Below, in pieces: positions 62,648 through 64,000 of a stretch of DNA of 64,000 nucleotides (the stretch's first letter is position 1; each line of letters begins with the position of its first letter). Source of the stretch: Annona cherimola (taxonomy: Eukaryota; Streptophyta; Magnoliopsida; Magnoliales; Annonaceae); assembly GCA_030490835.1 (NCBI GenBank), contig CM059971.1:37434012-37498011 (forward strand). Reading direction: 5' to 3'. The notes below the pieces were generated by a model. It saw only the letters and a program-made list of their open reading frames with translations. It searched no databases and was not told where the DNA came from. A program made the position numbers and the translations under genes.

Positions 62648-64000
62648 ATGATCATTTTTCTTATATCATTATGACTTACTATCAACTTAGATTTCTTAGT
62701 AGAGCAAGGTTGAATAAGAAAAGAGCGCTCTCTCCATTTTTTGACCAAGGTCTGCGTCCATTTCAAACATGGGCCCTTTCTATGCCTCATGAATAAATTG
62801 CATCTCATCAACACTTGGATGACCAAGTGGTTGAAATGAGTGTGTACGGGTGTGTAAGATGAAAGGTCAAAAGTTCGAAGTTGGATAGGGGCGTTTGTTT
62901 CATTTATCCATTGCTTGGAGTTGTCCTCCATCAGTTGCCTAGTCATCCAAAGGGGATTGACATAATTTTTTCTTTTAAAAAAAAAAAAAACAACAACAAC
63001 AACATCTCAATTGTTGGAAATTTAGTATCTTAATCCATGGTAGCTAAGGATGAAGATCTTAACGAATATAGTTCTAGCCACCTTTGTCCCAATTTCTCCA
63101 CATTCTAAACGCAGCGCCCCTTCAATAATACTCGACCTTGGGTTTCAAACACCTATAAGTCTTCTCTACATCACTCCTAATCAGTTCGTGACCTCTCTTT
63201 GTATTCTGTCTACCTAATTCTTAGATTCTTTGAATTTGCCCATCGTCAAGAGCCAAGGTTTCACGGCCATCTTCAACTTCAATTGATATTTTATTGATCT
63301 ATAAAGATGAAATAGCCACCAATAAAATTTACGTACATTTATTGGGGAAATTTTGATAAATTTAAATGCCAAGACAACTCTTAGTAGATTATCTCTTTGT
63401 TTCATTAAAGTTGAGTTCGTTCTAAACATTAAATTCTCATCACATAAATGTCTGTAGTCAACTCGACTCAATTCTTTTATTTATTTTTTTCAAATTTTCT
63501 TCACTTTTGATTTAAATTGGTCCGAATCAGGTCAAGCTAGCTTTATCAGGTAGGCCCAATTCAAGGTCCAACTTAGTTTCAAAAGTCCTATCGTACCATG
63601 TTTTAAGTCTGTTGGTTCAAGGCCTACCCTTCTCAATCTTTTTTATGGTCGGGTCTATTCTAGTTCCAAACCATTTCCTAGAGGACTATGATCAAAATAT
63701 TCAAATAGAAATCAAATAAACAACATCACACGCAACACAAAATATCCAGTCACACCAGACAGAAATAACTTGTCTTCAACAATAAACAAACATCCAAATA
63801 AATAAATAGCCTCCACAACAATCTTCAAGCATCTAAATTTCTGCAATAGACAAACAAGTATCTAAATGGAGTAGCATTACACCAAACAGATAACAAAAAT
63901 GTCTTTAACAATCTTCAAACAACCAAACAGAGCTTAGATCACAGATAGCTTCAATAAACACGTAAGATCATAAATCTGATTGATTGAAATCAAACAAAAA
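62648..64000. other. right end of the window, no gene recognised
   Basis: AT-rich, with an A run followed by CAACAA repeats (about 62978-63002). No exon, RNA gene or complete element was recognised. Confidence 0.5.

Noticed and set aside
1..64000. A possible new multi-gene system, such as a biosynthetic cluster or defence island
   Set aside because: Only two host genes are present, unrelated in function and convergent, and everything else recognisable is transposable-element sequence.
1..64000. tRNA, rRNA, miRNA hairpins and CRISPR-like arrays
   Set aside because: None recognised by eye; the tandem arrays present have units without spacer/repeat alternation. A dedicated RNA-gene search was not possible here.

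Overview
This window is nuclear DNA from a seed plant, most likely a flowering plant with a repeat-rich genome. It is AT-rich, its genes are split by GT-AG introns, and most of the rest is transposable-element debris. The species cannot be named from what is here. No prokaryotic features, CRISPR arrays, tRNA or rRNA genes were recognised.

Two host genes can be built exon by exon. On the + strand (9342-30000) lie the last four coding exons of an amidohydrolase-family (Amidohydro_2, TIM-barrel) enzyme. They are separated by introns of 106 bp, 12,134 bp and 7,981 bp; the 5' exons were not found and probably lie left of the window. On the - strand (58486 down to 49257) is a complete FAM91 gene. 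It has ten coding exons that join in frame to 1,018 residues, plus a probable spliced 3' UTR and a possible 5' UTR exon. FAM91 proteins act in vesicle capture and trafficking at the trans-Golgi. The two genes converge across about 19 kb of repeats.

Layout: 1-3475, 3' part of a Ty3/gypsy chromovirus with its 3' LTR; about 3540-5100, copia-type LTR debris with tandem repeats; 9342-30000, the amidohydrolase gene. Its 12-kb intron holds a minus-strand copia gag/LTR remnant, a TIR element inserted into that gag, and an RTE-type LINE. Its 8-kb intron holds a 5'-truncated LINE, a 280-bp MITE, a 3.5-kb solo LTR with a perfect 5-bp target duplication, a 62-bp triplication and a long-TIR MITE. From 32.3 to 36.7 kb are LTRs related to the first element and a probable long LTR; 36850-37943 is a hAT-like element with an 8-bp duplication; 38.07-38.60 kb is an inverted MITE pair; 40034-45350 is a decayed copia element; 45395-46420 is a second copy of the TIR element, inverted. 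The right end holds a TIR element split by a LINE fragment (61787-62647) and about 1.3 kb with nothing recognisable.

No new multi-gene system was found. The observations most worth following are the nested insertions in the giant introns, a FAM91 3' UTR intron placed where it could trigger nonsense-mediated decay, and a TIR family whose two copies carry different, relatively GC-rich interiors.
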